Assembly: GCF_032062135.1 (NCBI RefSeq)
Contig: NC_092861.1
Span: 57,261,574 to 57,325,573, forward strand
Origin: Pyxicephalus adspersus
Taxonomy: Eukaryota; Chordata; Amphibia; Anura; Pyxicephalidae
Reading direction: 5' to 3'
Length of the DNA stretch: 64,000 nt
Part shown: positions 35,508 to 47,515 of the stretch, piece after piece
How positions within the stretch are numbered: position 1 is the stretch's first letter
Layout: the number at the start of each line of letters is the position of its first letter
Translations under genes and position numbers: made by a program
The notes under the pieces: generated by a model
The model's database searches: none
Told to the model about the DNA's origin: nothing
What the model saw: the letters and a program-made list of their open reading frames with translations, nothing else

Positions 35508-35893
35508 TAACTAAAGTCAAATCAAAAAATGACACATTCATTCAGTTTTGCAGAACCCTTTATCCTTCCAGAACTGTCCTTGAATTGCTCCCCTGTTGTC
35601 CAGGTTTCTTCCTTTATCCAGACCCGGAGAACGCACCGGGCACCAACATCTTCTTGCTTCCTCTTGCTTTATCTGCCTACCTCACCCAATCTCAATGCTG
35701 ATCTCAGTGCACATACATGAGATCAACACCTTGTTTTTCAATGACTGAAAAGCCTGAAGCTTTCTGGGATACAGGACGTACGTATCACAGGAGACTCTGC
35801 GCTCCCAGGCTAAGCCTTTTTTTTTTTTTCAAAAGGCGTTTAAAGAAATAAAAGCACATTTTTACTTCATATCAACATATCAAACATACCTGG
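35508..35893. mobile_element. MITE family A, copy 3
   Basis: Shares with the other copies a left ACTAAAGTCAAATCAAAA edge, ACATCTTCTTGC, CTACCTCACCC, GATCTCAGTGCACATACATG, GGAGACTCTGCGCTCCC, a T-run and the GCACATTTTTACTT edge. The outermost terminal repeats are worn. Confidence 0.6.
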
Positions 35894-37628
35894 ATTATCT
35901 ACACTTTTATAAAAAAAACAGCTTTCACAAAAACTTTTATTTCTGTTATATGTAACATTTTTGGTGTGTTAATAGTGAACCTCTGTACAAAGTACCTCTT
36001 TAAGTCTACGTGTAGTACTCTTTTTGCTCAAGATTCCTGTTTTGTACAGTTTATGTGTATATGTTCATATAACGTATGGTATATGTTCCAGTTCAGCGTT
36101 TCTACCTTTCAATGGTTCATATAGAGTTTACAGGTAAATAGTTTTGAAGATAACAGGCTGTCATAATTGCTTTTTCCCAAGACGTATTTGGATCTGTTAT
36201 CAGTAAACACGCTTCTTCCAATTTCCACTTTCAAACAAATATCTGCCACTTAATTCAGTGTTTTCTTGGAATGGCTTGAGTTTTACCTCTTGCATATTCT
36301 CCACTATTATCTATGCAAAATATTTTTGGCCTTTTGCCAAGTTTGTTTTCATATAAATATGATTTTGTTCAAGGTTCAAGGTAAGTCATCATTACTGTTT
36401 AGCAGGTAGAATAATCTGATATATTAACAAATATTTGTCCAAGAAAATGGTGCCAGATAAAGTGTTAGACAAATCTCTAAATCTCAAATGATACAATTCT
36501 CCTGTGAATTCTCTCTTAGCACACAAGGCTTGTTATAATGCAGCTATCACCTTTAAATGTCACTAAATTGCCTCGTTGGGTGACAATTTTCCCTGGCAGC
36601 AGTTTTTTGTGCAGGAGCATGTATATAAAGTACTTTGTTCTAGTGACTGTTGGAGATTCAGGGTAATAAACAAAAAATCCCTATTTCTCATGAGACCCCA
36701 AACTATCCATTAGCTGTAGTAATTTCTTCTTTCTAACTGCAATCAAGCTGAGTGAAGAGAATTTTTATTACTGGTCACAAGTCAATATAGAAAGTGTGAA
36801 CGATGGCACACCTTTTGGTGGAAAATACTCAATGAAGCGCCTTCTATTTCTTCTTCAGCACTTTTGGCTTTTTTGTATGTTGCAGATTTACTAAATACAA
36901 TAGGGCTGGGATAGAGTGTATAATCACACTCCTGCATGTTCTTCCTCATGATTTCACCCAAGAATTTCAATCCAAGATTTCAATCCAACACACTTGAGAG
37001 CACACATTCTGGAAAGGTTGATTTGTTTATTTCTACCTCTAATACATATATTAATACAATAATCTGTATGCAATAAAGCAAAAGAGGTAATACACAGGCA
37101 GTTAGTTATAAGCGCTGTTTCAGCTCAGCTATATGTGACCAGGTGAGAACAGAAAAAATATCTATATTACTCATTTGTCCATACTGGTCCGACCATTTCC
37201 CCACATTTCTTTATATACCTAATCAAGATAAGTTAGAACACCAAAGGAGGTATCTGGTACTTTAAAGTATCAATTCTTTAACATGTCATATAAGTATAAA
37301 AATACTTATATCTGCATATTGTTGTATCACCATAAGGTGAGCTACTTCATCATTTTCAACGTGTTTTACTGAATCTCTGCTTCTTCAGGTAATGGGTGAA
37401 TCCAGTGGGAGCCAACTATCTCGTAAAGACATTTTTATCAATAGTAAAATGTAATGCTTTTTATTATTTAATAGACAGAAACCAAGAATGGTGTTCTAGC
37501 ATTTCTTCATCATCTACATTACTCAATAAGATTTTTATCTGATTTTTTTATTGAATGTGACAATTATTAAATCCGGTGCTTTTTCCAAATCAACCAATCA
37601 GAATGTATTGCTTAAGTCATATGGAAGG
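35894..37628. other. AT-rich interval without recognised genes
   Basis: No repeat family, RNA gene or convincing frame was seen. Confidence 0.4.
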
Positions 37629-38216
37629 ATAGACAAACAAACTAACCAACAACCAGTGGGACTTGCTGACAATGGTTAATAAAAACATTTTTGAGTAAAC
37701 GTTATTCCCCTAGTTAAATTACATACAAATAAATTACACAATAAAACCAATTTGAGCAACAGATCTTTGGTGAACAAAGACCAGCTATCCAAACACTTCC
37801 AATATTTCTGATGCATTTTGTGGATGAAACCACTTCCTCAGGGAATAGATAGCAGTTTTATTACTAAGAAGCCTTACTATATTATCAGCTTGCACTTAAA
37901 TCAGAAACCTGTGCCAAATTGTAGAAAAAAAGGGAAGATCCTGTTCTGGGCTGTATCCTGATCCTGTGTTTGCCTACATCCAATGGTAACAGGCATGAGT
38001 TTCTGAGGAAGCGGTTTGATCCCCGAAACGCATTGGGATTATTGGATAGTATTTGGATAGCTAGTCTTTGTTCACTTTAGATTTATTGCTCAAATTGGTT
38101 TTATTGTGTAATTTATTTGTATGTAATTTAATGATGGGAAAAAAGTTTTCTAAACAATATTTTTATTAACCTCTGTCAGCAAGTCCCTCTGGTCATTTGT
38201 TAGTTTGTTTGTCTAT
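37629..38216. mobile_element. Long inverted-repeat element (about 213-bp arms, 161-bp spacer)
   Basis: Left arm 37629-37841 and right arm 38003-38216 are inverted copies at roughly 80% identity by eye. ATAGACAAACAAACTAAC, GGGACTTGCTGACA, AAATTACACAATAAAACC and CTTCCTCAG each recur as reverse complements. The inner edge of the right arm has CTGAGGAAGCGGTTTGATCC then CCCGAAACGCATTGGG, a word I associate with dispersed amphibian repeats. No coding capacity. Probably a foldback-type nonautonomous DNA element. Confidence 0.8.
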
Positions 38217-41200
38217 GCTTTTTTTAAAGGGGTATGACAATTTCTGTTTAGCAGAGAACTAGATACCATATCTTGAAGTCATAAGAAATCTGGTAGGTAT
38301 GCATCCATTTTTCACAGCACTGCTTACTGTTAATAAGATGGACAAGTGATTGTATATATTTGATTGAATATATATAGAAGCCCCTCTATTTTAAATATTC
38401 ATGTGTAACTTCATATCTGTATCCTATTAAATGATAATACTTTACACTAAATATGTAAGAGATTTGACTCCATCTGGAGCTGGAGAAAAGAAGTGCATTG
38501 GTGGTTTTACTAAGTGATTAACATAAAGTAATGCAAAGGAAGTGCTACAGTTTTAAAAGTTTAATTTGTATGTATCTTCATTTTACCTGGCTATGTGCCC
38601 TGCTTCTTTAAAGTTTCAATCTTGTGAATTTTGTTTTGGTGTGCCAGAAGATAGAACAAAAGCCTTCACATCCTACCAAGGATGCATTTCTCGTTTGCAT
38701 TTAACAGAAGAAATTAGGGACCCATTCAACCCGAAACTGCTTATTCAGTTAAAATCCCGTAAACACTCCAATAAAAATACATTGGCAGACGTTTGGAGAT
38801 AAAAGGACAGAGATCTGTATCATCAGCTTGCAGTGAGCTCATATCGTGCATGTGCGTCAGACCATGTCCTATATCTGTTCTCTATTTAGGAATCTGTGAG
38901 TCAGACTTTCTGTGCAATAAGGTCATATAGTCTACCCTCTAATCAGGGAACTTATTCAAAGGGGAGGACCTAGCAATGATGAGAAAGTGACAGGTGCAAT
39001 CACTATGTACAATCCATTTCCCCTCCAGAGACACCCACCCAAGATGATGATTATTCATATTGCCTGAGATGTAAGAATGTCTTATTAGCAATCATTTTCA
39101 TTTGCAAGAATGCACCTGAAGGCAAAACTGCCTTTTTTTAAAGTTCTACACTATCTTTGTAGACAGATGTGCAGGCAGACTTTATCACTGAAGCATAAAA
39201 ATCAATGCCATTTAGCAGAGAAAGGGTTAGATGTACTTTATATTTTTTCTTGGTTAGACTAAGAATAAAAATTATGAAATAAAATGGAATTGAGTTTATA
39301 GGACTAGCATACTTTACAAGAGTCCTTTCTGCAGGACAGTCTGTTTATTTTGCAGATCGTCCCATGCTTACCATGGCCCATGAAATATCTCACCAGGATG
39401 GAAGTAATACACAAGCTGCCACATTAAGTGGGATGTGTAGAAAAGTACACATTGTGCAAAGTCTTGCAATACATTGTAATATCTGGGATTTTTTTATTTT
39501 CCTGATTTAGACATTGGCATTCGTCAATGGACTGCAATAGGTAAATGCATAGTGCTTTGGCATTAGATACGTTTCTGGGATAATTCAGAATTAACAAAGG
39601 GACAGCCACCTTCCAGCCTAAAACTAACTTGTGTCAGCTGTTTTTGCTTTTCCATAGCCTTGTGTCAAGCTAGAAGTAGTCTTAAAATGCTACTTAAAAT
39701 GCAAATACTCCTTGATAGGGGCCTTAGAATGTTTTACTGTGGTGAGAATAACTATTTGTTATAAAAACTGATCACATTTCAGTAATTTTCTGATAGGTAC
39801 AGACATAAGACGATTCCCTAGGTTTAAAGCTTTACTAGTCTATAACATGGATATAAAGTGGTTGTTAGACTCAAGAGATGTTTTGCAAAGTAGTAGAAAG
39901 AGAAATGATGATGTACAAAGTGCAGTAAGCCATAAAAAGTAAATTGATTTCACCTTTCATTAGCCTATAGCTATTAGGACCTTTTTAAATTATAACGTCA
40001 GTCAATTGCTACAGGTTGTAGTACTTAGCATGCATTTATTGCCTACCACTGAAAGTGTTGTACCTTAAACATTTAATGTTTCTGAAAATAAATCCGACAC
40101 ATTGCATTCAATAGAGACCCACAGTCTATGGCGTCTCACATCTGTTATCTGTATTAGAAATGATTTTTTTACCTTGTTTTTATATGTTCTGATTTGTCAT
40201 GTGTATCAGTCGTGATGTGTAATGGTTTACCTTTGCACAAAACTGTCCATTTTTATTCTATTTATTAGTTTTTTTTTTGTCTTTTATTCTCTATACCTTA
40301 TCCAATCTATTTGTAACCCTGTTGCCTCTACCTTTTAAAATCAATAAATAATAAGTGAAGTATAAATTTGTTTTATAGTTTTATTTTGCTTTGACAATAA
40401 CTTCACCATAAATACATGGCCTTGTAATCCACCAAGTTCCGAGTTTTCTCATTTTTGGTGTCATCGTCATTGCCTGGGAGATGTGAACACCTTTTATTGG
40501 CTGTCCAGCCTAAGGGTCATCTCAAGGCCATTTAGCGTGACCAGCGCTTACCTTTCAAACTAATTTGCAACACTATGAGCTTAGACATAACTTGTCAACA
40601 CTACACACAGGGTCCTGACAATGGTGGATGAAAGCAATCTTACCTCTGCTTCCAGCTTACCCCACTTTAAATCTTGTCCCGATAATTCCACAATAACCAC
40701 TCAGAGATATTCTTTTAAGTAAAACTGGCCATTGCAACCCTTTTATTAACATAACACATAACTTTATTGAAACCCTCCCACTCACCTCTTGCCTTTTGAC
40801 CTATCACCTTCTTGGCTTCCCTCCTCACCATGTCATGTGGCCCTCCGCCTATTATTTTTATTTTATTACTCCGGGCCTACTTTCCTTCATAAATGTACTA
40901 TATTCCTAGTATTTTAAAACCTACTGGTGTAGTCAGCTTTCCATGAAATCCAGAGGATATAAGAAGCCATTCTGTCTTGTCGGTAACTTTTTCCTGATCT
41001 GCAAAACCATACAGCTCCTATTTTAAATTGCATTAAAATCTGCTGGTGTAAAATAAGAATTCTGATGAAAATATATTGATAAACTCATTACATTTTACAG
41101 ACTTGCTCTCAAATCAATGATTTTTAATAAACAGGCTGATGTGGGGGATTGGGTGATTGAGCATTAATTTTATCACCCACATAAATTTGTCTGATTAAAG

Positions 41201-44200
41201 TAAAAGTCACTGTAGGCAACTTTTATTAATTTTCTCTACAACTTCAGTAATTTCTAATTTGATATAAGTTTTTGTTTTATGTCACTTTGTGCCTCTGACC
41301 TGCACTATATCTATCAATGATGATGGCAATCTATGTCAATATACTCATCTGTTTTCCTAATAAATAATAATAAATAAATAATTAAAAGTTTATTTATGGC
41401 ATCTTTCACTTTTGATTATCAGCCTCATTAGATATGAAAAGAATCACATATTGCACCAAGAGAACAAATAAGTGTCCATTATGTCTAATCAACACAAATC
41501 AATCTCTTCCAAAAGCTTACGATGACATCTGTTGTTTAATCAATGTGACCCTCCATTTCTTCTTTTTAAATAGGAAAAAAAATGTGTATATTGACAATGG
41601 AATATTAATGATATTTTCTGTAATTGGAGCTTGCCTTTAATTTGCCCTATGTTTTAATGAAGGAATATGTTTAACGATTGTAGAAGATAATAAACAGTCC
41701 ATGTCTCATTTCTTCAGTCTGTAGGTGTATGATTTATATCAGGCAAGTTGCCATGTTGCACTCCAAATAATAAATTATGTTTAACAAGAAAGCCATAATA
41801 GGCCTGTCTCAAATTAGCACTTAGTCCTAAATCTGATATCAATTGATTTGAAAGTATGTCCTGTCTAGTACGTAGCTTTCATTGTGAATTTACTTCATTG
41901 CAGAGAGTTAACAGTTTCATAGTAACAATGCAATATTATGATTAAGCCTAAAGATCAACCAATGCAATGAATACCTCTGATATGATTCTGATTGCTCTTT
42001 CCTTAGTAGTTGTCAGCACAGATGATCATTTTAGTTTTTATGTAAAATCACAGCGCTTTTCCCTGTTCTAATGAAAGTTTGCCAGAGATTTTTTTCTTCC
42101 TTCCTCTTTAGTTAAATATAGTCACTTAGACAGGAAGGAAGAAATAAACGTCTGTTGAAAAGCATTAAAACCCTACACAACAGGTTTTCTAGTCATTCCC
42201 CACTCTAACCCAAATGAAAAAAAGTCTAATTTGGGATAAAGTTTTTGTCTTGACTTTAAAGCAGCACTAGGAGTAATGATGCTGTCCATAATGCAGTAAC
42301 TCAACAAGTTGGTTGTTGCTATGACTGGAATATCTGTTCTTTGCAGTGGCTTAGCTGGCCCCTCTTTTTAAGGTTTGGTACACTCTTTTTATGGCTTTAA
42401 GAAATGCAGTATGTAAGAGCTAATACTGAACGGCTGCATATTCAGAATCTGTTTGGGTTAGTTAGGTCATTGAGTGAATAAGGTGGAAAAGCTATTCTTT
42501 TCTAAACATTTCAATTCACCAGGTTTGAAAAATCAACTGCAAAATGTTCAATCACAGCCAACAAACAATTCCTAAAATGATTCCCAGATTTCTGTTTCTA
42601 GTTCACTCTTACTCTAGTTCATCTACTTTGTGAGCAAGGTGCCTATATAAAACAGATGATATCAAATCAATTATGGTTTACCGTATTCTTGTATTAACAT
42701 TTGAGTACTCTCATTTGTCACATCTTACTGCTATGGGGAAACTTAACGTTACTCATGAAATTGTAATCTATTATTTAGGGTGTTTTACTGTGTCCCTGTT
42801 TTTGTATTGCTTTTGAATGTTTTGGAGCAGGATTTCTAAAGTGGCATTCAGCCATGATCGCGAAATAACGCGCAACCAGCGAGCGCGGATTTCATTGATG
42901 AATTAGGCTCACTAGTTCAAAAAAGCTTTGTAAATGCTGAAGAACTTAAGATCTGTATTTTAAGTATTTTAAAATAAGAATATGTAAACATAGCCCTAAT
43001 ACTGCAAAAATCAGCAGCCCAGGAAGCAGAAAAAGTTAGAGTTTGATTTATGTCTTAGAGGCCTATTTTAGGTTTGATTTTAATGACAGTTAGTTTAAAG
43101 TAATTAAGTGACTAACATATATTTTGATTATTTATTGTCGCCCAGGCATTACATTTTTCTCATTGATATGGGTGACTTATAAACTTATTATTGTTAAACA
43201 GTCTCATAGCACTGTATCTGTAGTATGTTTTAAAAAAATCGTTAGCTGTAATACCATACTTTTTTTTAACACACAGGGTTAACCCAACTGGACCAGCATA
43301 GAACAACATTAATTGTCACCAGGTGCACACACTTGTCTCTAGAGCCAGGTGATTTGGCTTAGAGTGGTATTTGATTCGGTGTTGGAATAATACCATTTTT
43401 TTTCAGATCTCATTCTGGCAAAGAGTTCCATTTCCTCCTGTGGAAAATGGCTGTAACTTGCTGTTATGACAAGGATGGCTGTTCAGTATAACCCCATCTG
43501 TAAATAAGCTGACCCAATTTAATTAGGTGCTCATCAGAGTGGATATCACACTGTGATATAGATGAGTAAACACTTTTCATCTCTATCCAATGGTAAAATA
43601 ATTAAACGTGGTTCCAGAAACATTAGTATGTTGAATCTACTATAGTGTGAAGAAAGTCATTAACCTATGCAAAAAAAAAAAAACATGGTGAAAGTATCAA
43701 CTATTAAGCGTTTATTAGGTAAATGGCCATATGAGCTGGCTTTGTTCAAAGTTTATTATAAAAAAAGGTATTCTAGATTTAAATGTTTTTATTTCTACTT
43801 TCCCCACACACCAAAAACAGCAAGTAAAATAAAAATGGCAGCTTAAAAATGTTCTAAACCACCTTTTAAAGCAATGAATATAAGGAGACTTTACACAGAA
43901 CAAAATCATAAAAACCAAACTTTCACTCATGTTTACAAATGTGAGCAACTAAAACCTCTATTATTAATGCAAACAATATGCTAAGATATTTTTGTATAGT
44001 TTGTTCTGTGAAAAGTCTCCTTCCATGCGCACCTTGCTTTAGAATCTAGTTATAAAGTGTTTAGAGCAGTTGTCATTCTTGTTTTGCTTGCTGTATTTGG
44101 TACAGGGACACGCTAGAGGTTTTCAGTTGCCATTGAGCTTTTGTGGACTTTTGGTGTGTCCCCCCCATCTTTGAGATACAGGCGGATGCTAATCATACCT

Positions 44201-44446
44201 GCTCCAATTTATTTATTGTGATATTTTGCAAGATGGAGTTTTGATTTAGGGATGACTCTTCAGAGAGAGGCGGTTTACTTTCCACATATATAAAAAAAAC
44301 AATGTTTTTAACACAATAAATTGAAGCAATATACTGTATATCTCATAAACCAATCCAAATAAAAATCAAGGTATTTATTTTTACCTTAAAATACAGGAAA
44401 ATACTTCAACTTAGGTATAAACCTAGGGCAGAAGAAGTGGCTATTA
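38217..44446. other. AT-rich interval without recognised genes
   Basis: A pyrimidine- and AC-rich block at 40420-40900 with CCTTTTATTAAC and TTCCCTCCTCACC words looks like an unassigned repeat. A CpG cluster occurs at 42855-42892. 41050-41215 is a candidate conserved noncoding segment. An A-run lies at 43670-43683. Frames are short. Confidence 0.4.
41050..41215. promoter_or_regulatory. Candidate conserved noncoding element
   Basis: Non-repetitive AT-rich stretch with clustered ATTA/TAAT and ATCAAT cores (GGGTGATTGAGCATTAATTT) and no frame. Regulatory character is inferred from texture alone. Confidence 0.2.
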
Positions 44447-44954
44447 CAGGTAGTCCCTGGGTTAAGGAAATCGGACATATGGACGACTTCTAGATACGAA
44501 CGGGGCTTCCCTGCTCGCTTGTGTGCGGGATGGAGGCTGGAGAGGGGAGGGGGGCCGTTTGCATGACTCGGAGAAGAAATCTTTTGCTAAACACGGCTAA
44601 GTTGTGGGTGATTTTAAGAGCGGAGCTGATCTGATTTGTTAACTCTTGTAAACTCTTTAAAGACCAAGACAAACTCTGCAGCTGTTTCTTTTGTACATCA
44701 AAGCACAGCTTGCTCCAGAAGTTAATGAATGTCTAGGCTCAATAAAGTTTTTTTTTTTTTTTGCTTTGTTTGTGATTAGCTCACAGTGATGTTTTTATTC
44801 AGTAAGTGACACCATGGTGCCCAATAATATGTTGAGACAAACATCTGTGCTAATTGAATTTATGAAAATAATGTTTCTTTTCTGACTTACATACAAATTC
44901 AACTTAAGAACAAACCCACAGCCCCTATCTTGTATGTAACCCGGGGACTACCTA
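44447..44954. mobile_element. Mariner/pogo-like MITE, TA-flanked
   Basis: Left end CAGGTAGTCCCTGGGTTA. The reverse complement of the right end reads TAGGTAGTCCCCGGGTTA, 16 of 18 identical. TA occurs at 44445-44446 and at 44955-44956, as expected for Tc1/mariner/pogo insertion. Subterminal ACATATGGACGACTT and ACTTACATACAAATTC resemble further worn repeats. The interior has AATAAAG followed by a T-run. No transposase in 508 bp. Confidence 0.8.
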
Positions 44955-46939
44955 TACTGCTAATCTTCAAAACAGTAATCAACAGAAAATGCCAATAAAA
45001 TTATAGTGTTTAAATATATCCATGGTGTTATGTTATTTTGAAAACATTTAAAAGGGGAAAACATTTACAATCGTATGTACTCCTTCTATGTATCTTTTTT
45101 TTTAGCTTTTTACAGATTAGAGTATTTTTTTACTTTTGAATTGGTAATGTTAGGTCATTGGCACTAAAAGAGTCTTCTTTGAATTATTGTTGGCCACCAG
45201 GAGATGGCACTGTTTGCTCATGTAGATTGTGTGTTAAACGTATGTCCCTTGTTTCTGAAAGCAAGAGTTTGTTGCACACTTTATGTGAGAGCACAGCATC
45301 CTCATGTGACTAAGTATAAACTGACATTCTCATCTTGAATTAGTTTATATTTGAGTATATAGAGTGATTGGGTTTTATACAGGCTAACTGGTAAGTCTGC
45401 TAGGAAATGTTTGCATTGTTTGTAATGTGGTTTAGAAGTCAGTGAGATAAAATAGATGCAGTAGCATTAATAATATTAATATTAGCCTGAGTTTTTTTTT
45501 ATATTATGATATAAGAATTAATGCTTCTGCACACAATTACTCTATAACTCCAATACAACTTTCTTCTGGCTGCCAGAAGCTCTGAAAGCAATATATATAC
45601 TCCTTCATAGGGAGGCTGTATTGCTGCTTGCTGTACAGTTGTACCTAGTAATGATCAGAAACCAAAGACTACTCTTGTGCTTCTGGGATCAGCTATTAGA
45701 GACCTCTCAGGGTTTCAGTGTCATCAATAAACTGCAGTCCGTCCAAACCTTAATGATATAGTTATGAGTCTATTTTATCCTTATACTTACACACATTTTC
45801 TGTATTTTATACCCCAACAACCTTTCTGAAGAAGCCCCCTCCTTATCTTCAGGCTCCATAATAGCTACAGGAACCGCTAAGGTTATAATCATGTCGCATT
45901 ATACCATTATATATGGTATGTTATCCAACTTTTGCACAGATATAGCTTGAAAAAAAAATAAACCTGCGTCAATAACTAATTCATCCTGATATACTGAGTT
46001 TCATAGTTTTCAGTAAAGTATTTTTATACATGTTCTCTTGAAACTGAACTGTTTAAAAAAAATAGTTCCAAGAAGTGACTTTCATTAATAAATTTAAAAA
46101 TAAAAAGCACTGTACATTGTGTACACGTCTAAATAGCTCACGCTTATATGGATGAATTAGGCCTTGCTTCACGCAATACATTTTATTTAACTCTCTTGAA
46201 GTCTATTAGCATGTGAACAAACTGCACATACATTATCTGCATCATAACATTTAGTAATTCAATTAGTTAAGATGTCATCTTTCTGATGATGGAAAAACAC
46301 AGAAGGTGGTGTTTATACTACTGTGCTCATTTGTCCACAATTAGACTAAAAAATGTTCGCAGAATTAATTTACTTGTTTTCTGTGAATAATTTTCAGAAG
46401 AACTGTTTTAATTCATATTAAAAAATATACAAGTATAATCATAGGATTCTATAAAGTTCCCATTTAAAGTAACAATTTTATGTACTCTACCACTCCACCC
46501 TTCTATCATTGATCGAAATAATACTTTATTTTAAAGATTTCATTAAATACATTTTAATTATGTAATAAAAAATAATTAACATTAAAGATAAAGTAAATGA
46601 GCAATGTCATTAGTTTTTATCATGTGATAGGTAATGTTTACATGATTAAAATGTCAAACAATGAAATTTTAAATATGGTAAGTATATGGGAGGGAAGAGA
46701 GGGTAAAATATGGTTCAAGGAACTAAAAGCATAATGAATGGGTTAAAGTTCTAAATTAATTGAAAAAATAAAAAATGCTATCAATTAGTGTATATGCATA
46801 GTATCTGTTATCTAGAGTGGTGCTTGAAAGTTCCTAAAATTCCTAAATGTAATTATTCTAAACATATCATTTAATTCATTGAAGGGGATAGGAAGCTAAT
46901 AAAAAATGGACCTCACTTTCCCACAAACTGCTTACCTAA
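44955..46939. other. AT-rich interval without recognised genes
   Basis: Contains a candidate conserved noncoding segment at 46150-46420. No coding or repeat family otherwise recognised. Confidence 0.4.
46150..46420. promoter_or_regulatory. Candidate conserved noncoding element
   Basis: Frame-free, non-repetitive stretch with many homeodomain cores (GTAATTCAATTAGTTAAG, CACAATTAGACTAA, GAATTAATTTAC). Its character resembles vertebrate developmental enhancers; inference only. Confidence 0.22.
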
Positions 46940-47515
46940 CCTCCCTAGAAGTAACACCGAGTGTGACTCGGGGTAGAAAAAAGTTGCTAAAAGCGGTAAC
47001 CCCGAGTTTGACTTAGAGTTAGGTAATCCTATGGGAGGTAATAGTAAATAGAGCCTTGCCTGATCTGCCCGCGTCACGCGTCGTCCATCGCCGCGATCTC
47101 TGTCTTCTTTTCTCTATTCTTACGGCCGGCTTCTGCATCCGATAAGTCACCGAGGAGTTCCCAGTGACGCTGGTGCGTGTGTATGTTGCCGGCGGGGCGG
47201 GGCGGGNNNNNNNNNNNNNNNNNNNNNNNNNNNNNNNNNNNNNNNNNNNNNNNNNNNNNNNNNNNNNNNNNNNNNNNNNNNNNNNNNNNNNNNNNNNNNN
47301 NNNNNNNNNNNNNNNNNNNNNNNNNNNNNNNNNNNNNNNNTTTTTTTTAAATATATAGATTTGTTATTTATTTAATGTATTATTTTTACATGATTTCTTG
47401 TTTCAAACTTTATTATACTCATACTATTGTATTATACTGTAAAATAAATTTTCATGGAAAACAATGTACCGCTTTTAGACATATCGGACCGGAAAGAAAT
47501 GAACCGCTAGGGAGG
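46940..47515. mobile_element. TTAA-flanked (piggyBac-like) MITE interrupted by an assembly gap
   Basis: The left end CCTCCCTAGAAGTAAC and the reverse complement of the right end CCTCCCTAGCGGTTC pair. The right flank is TTAA (47516-47519) and the left flank is CTAA (46936-46939), one change from TTAA. A CCGAGTGTGACTCGG hairpin follows the left end. Left of the gap is CpG-rich, right of it is AT-rich. PiggyBac assignment rests on the TTAA site and CCT ends. Confidence 0.75.
47207..47340. other. Assembly gap (134 N)
   Basis: An unresolved run of N begins directly after a GGCGGGGCGGGGCGGG tract, so the gap probably reflects a G-rich simple repeat that stopped sequencing or assembly. Confidence 0.99.

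Noticed and set aside
45197..45210. CTCF-like motif CCAGGAGATGGCAC
   Set aside because: It differs from the core consensus and single short matches are frequent by chance; no supporting context.
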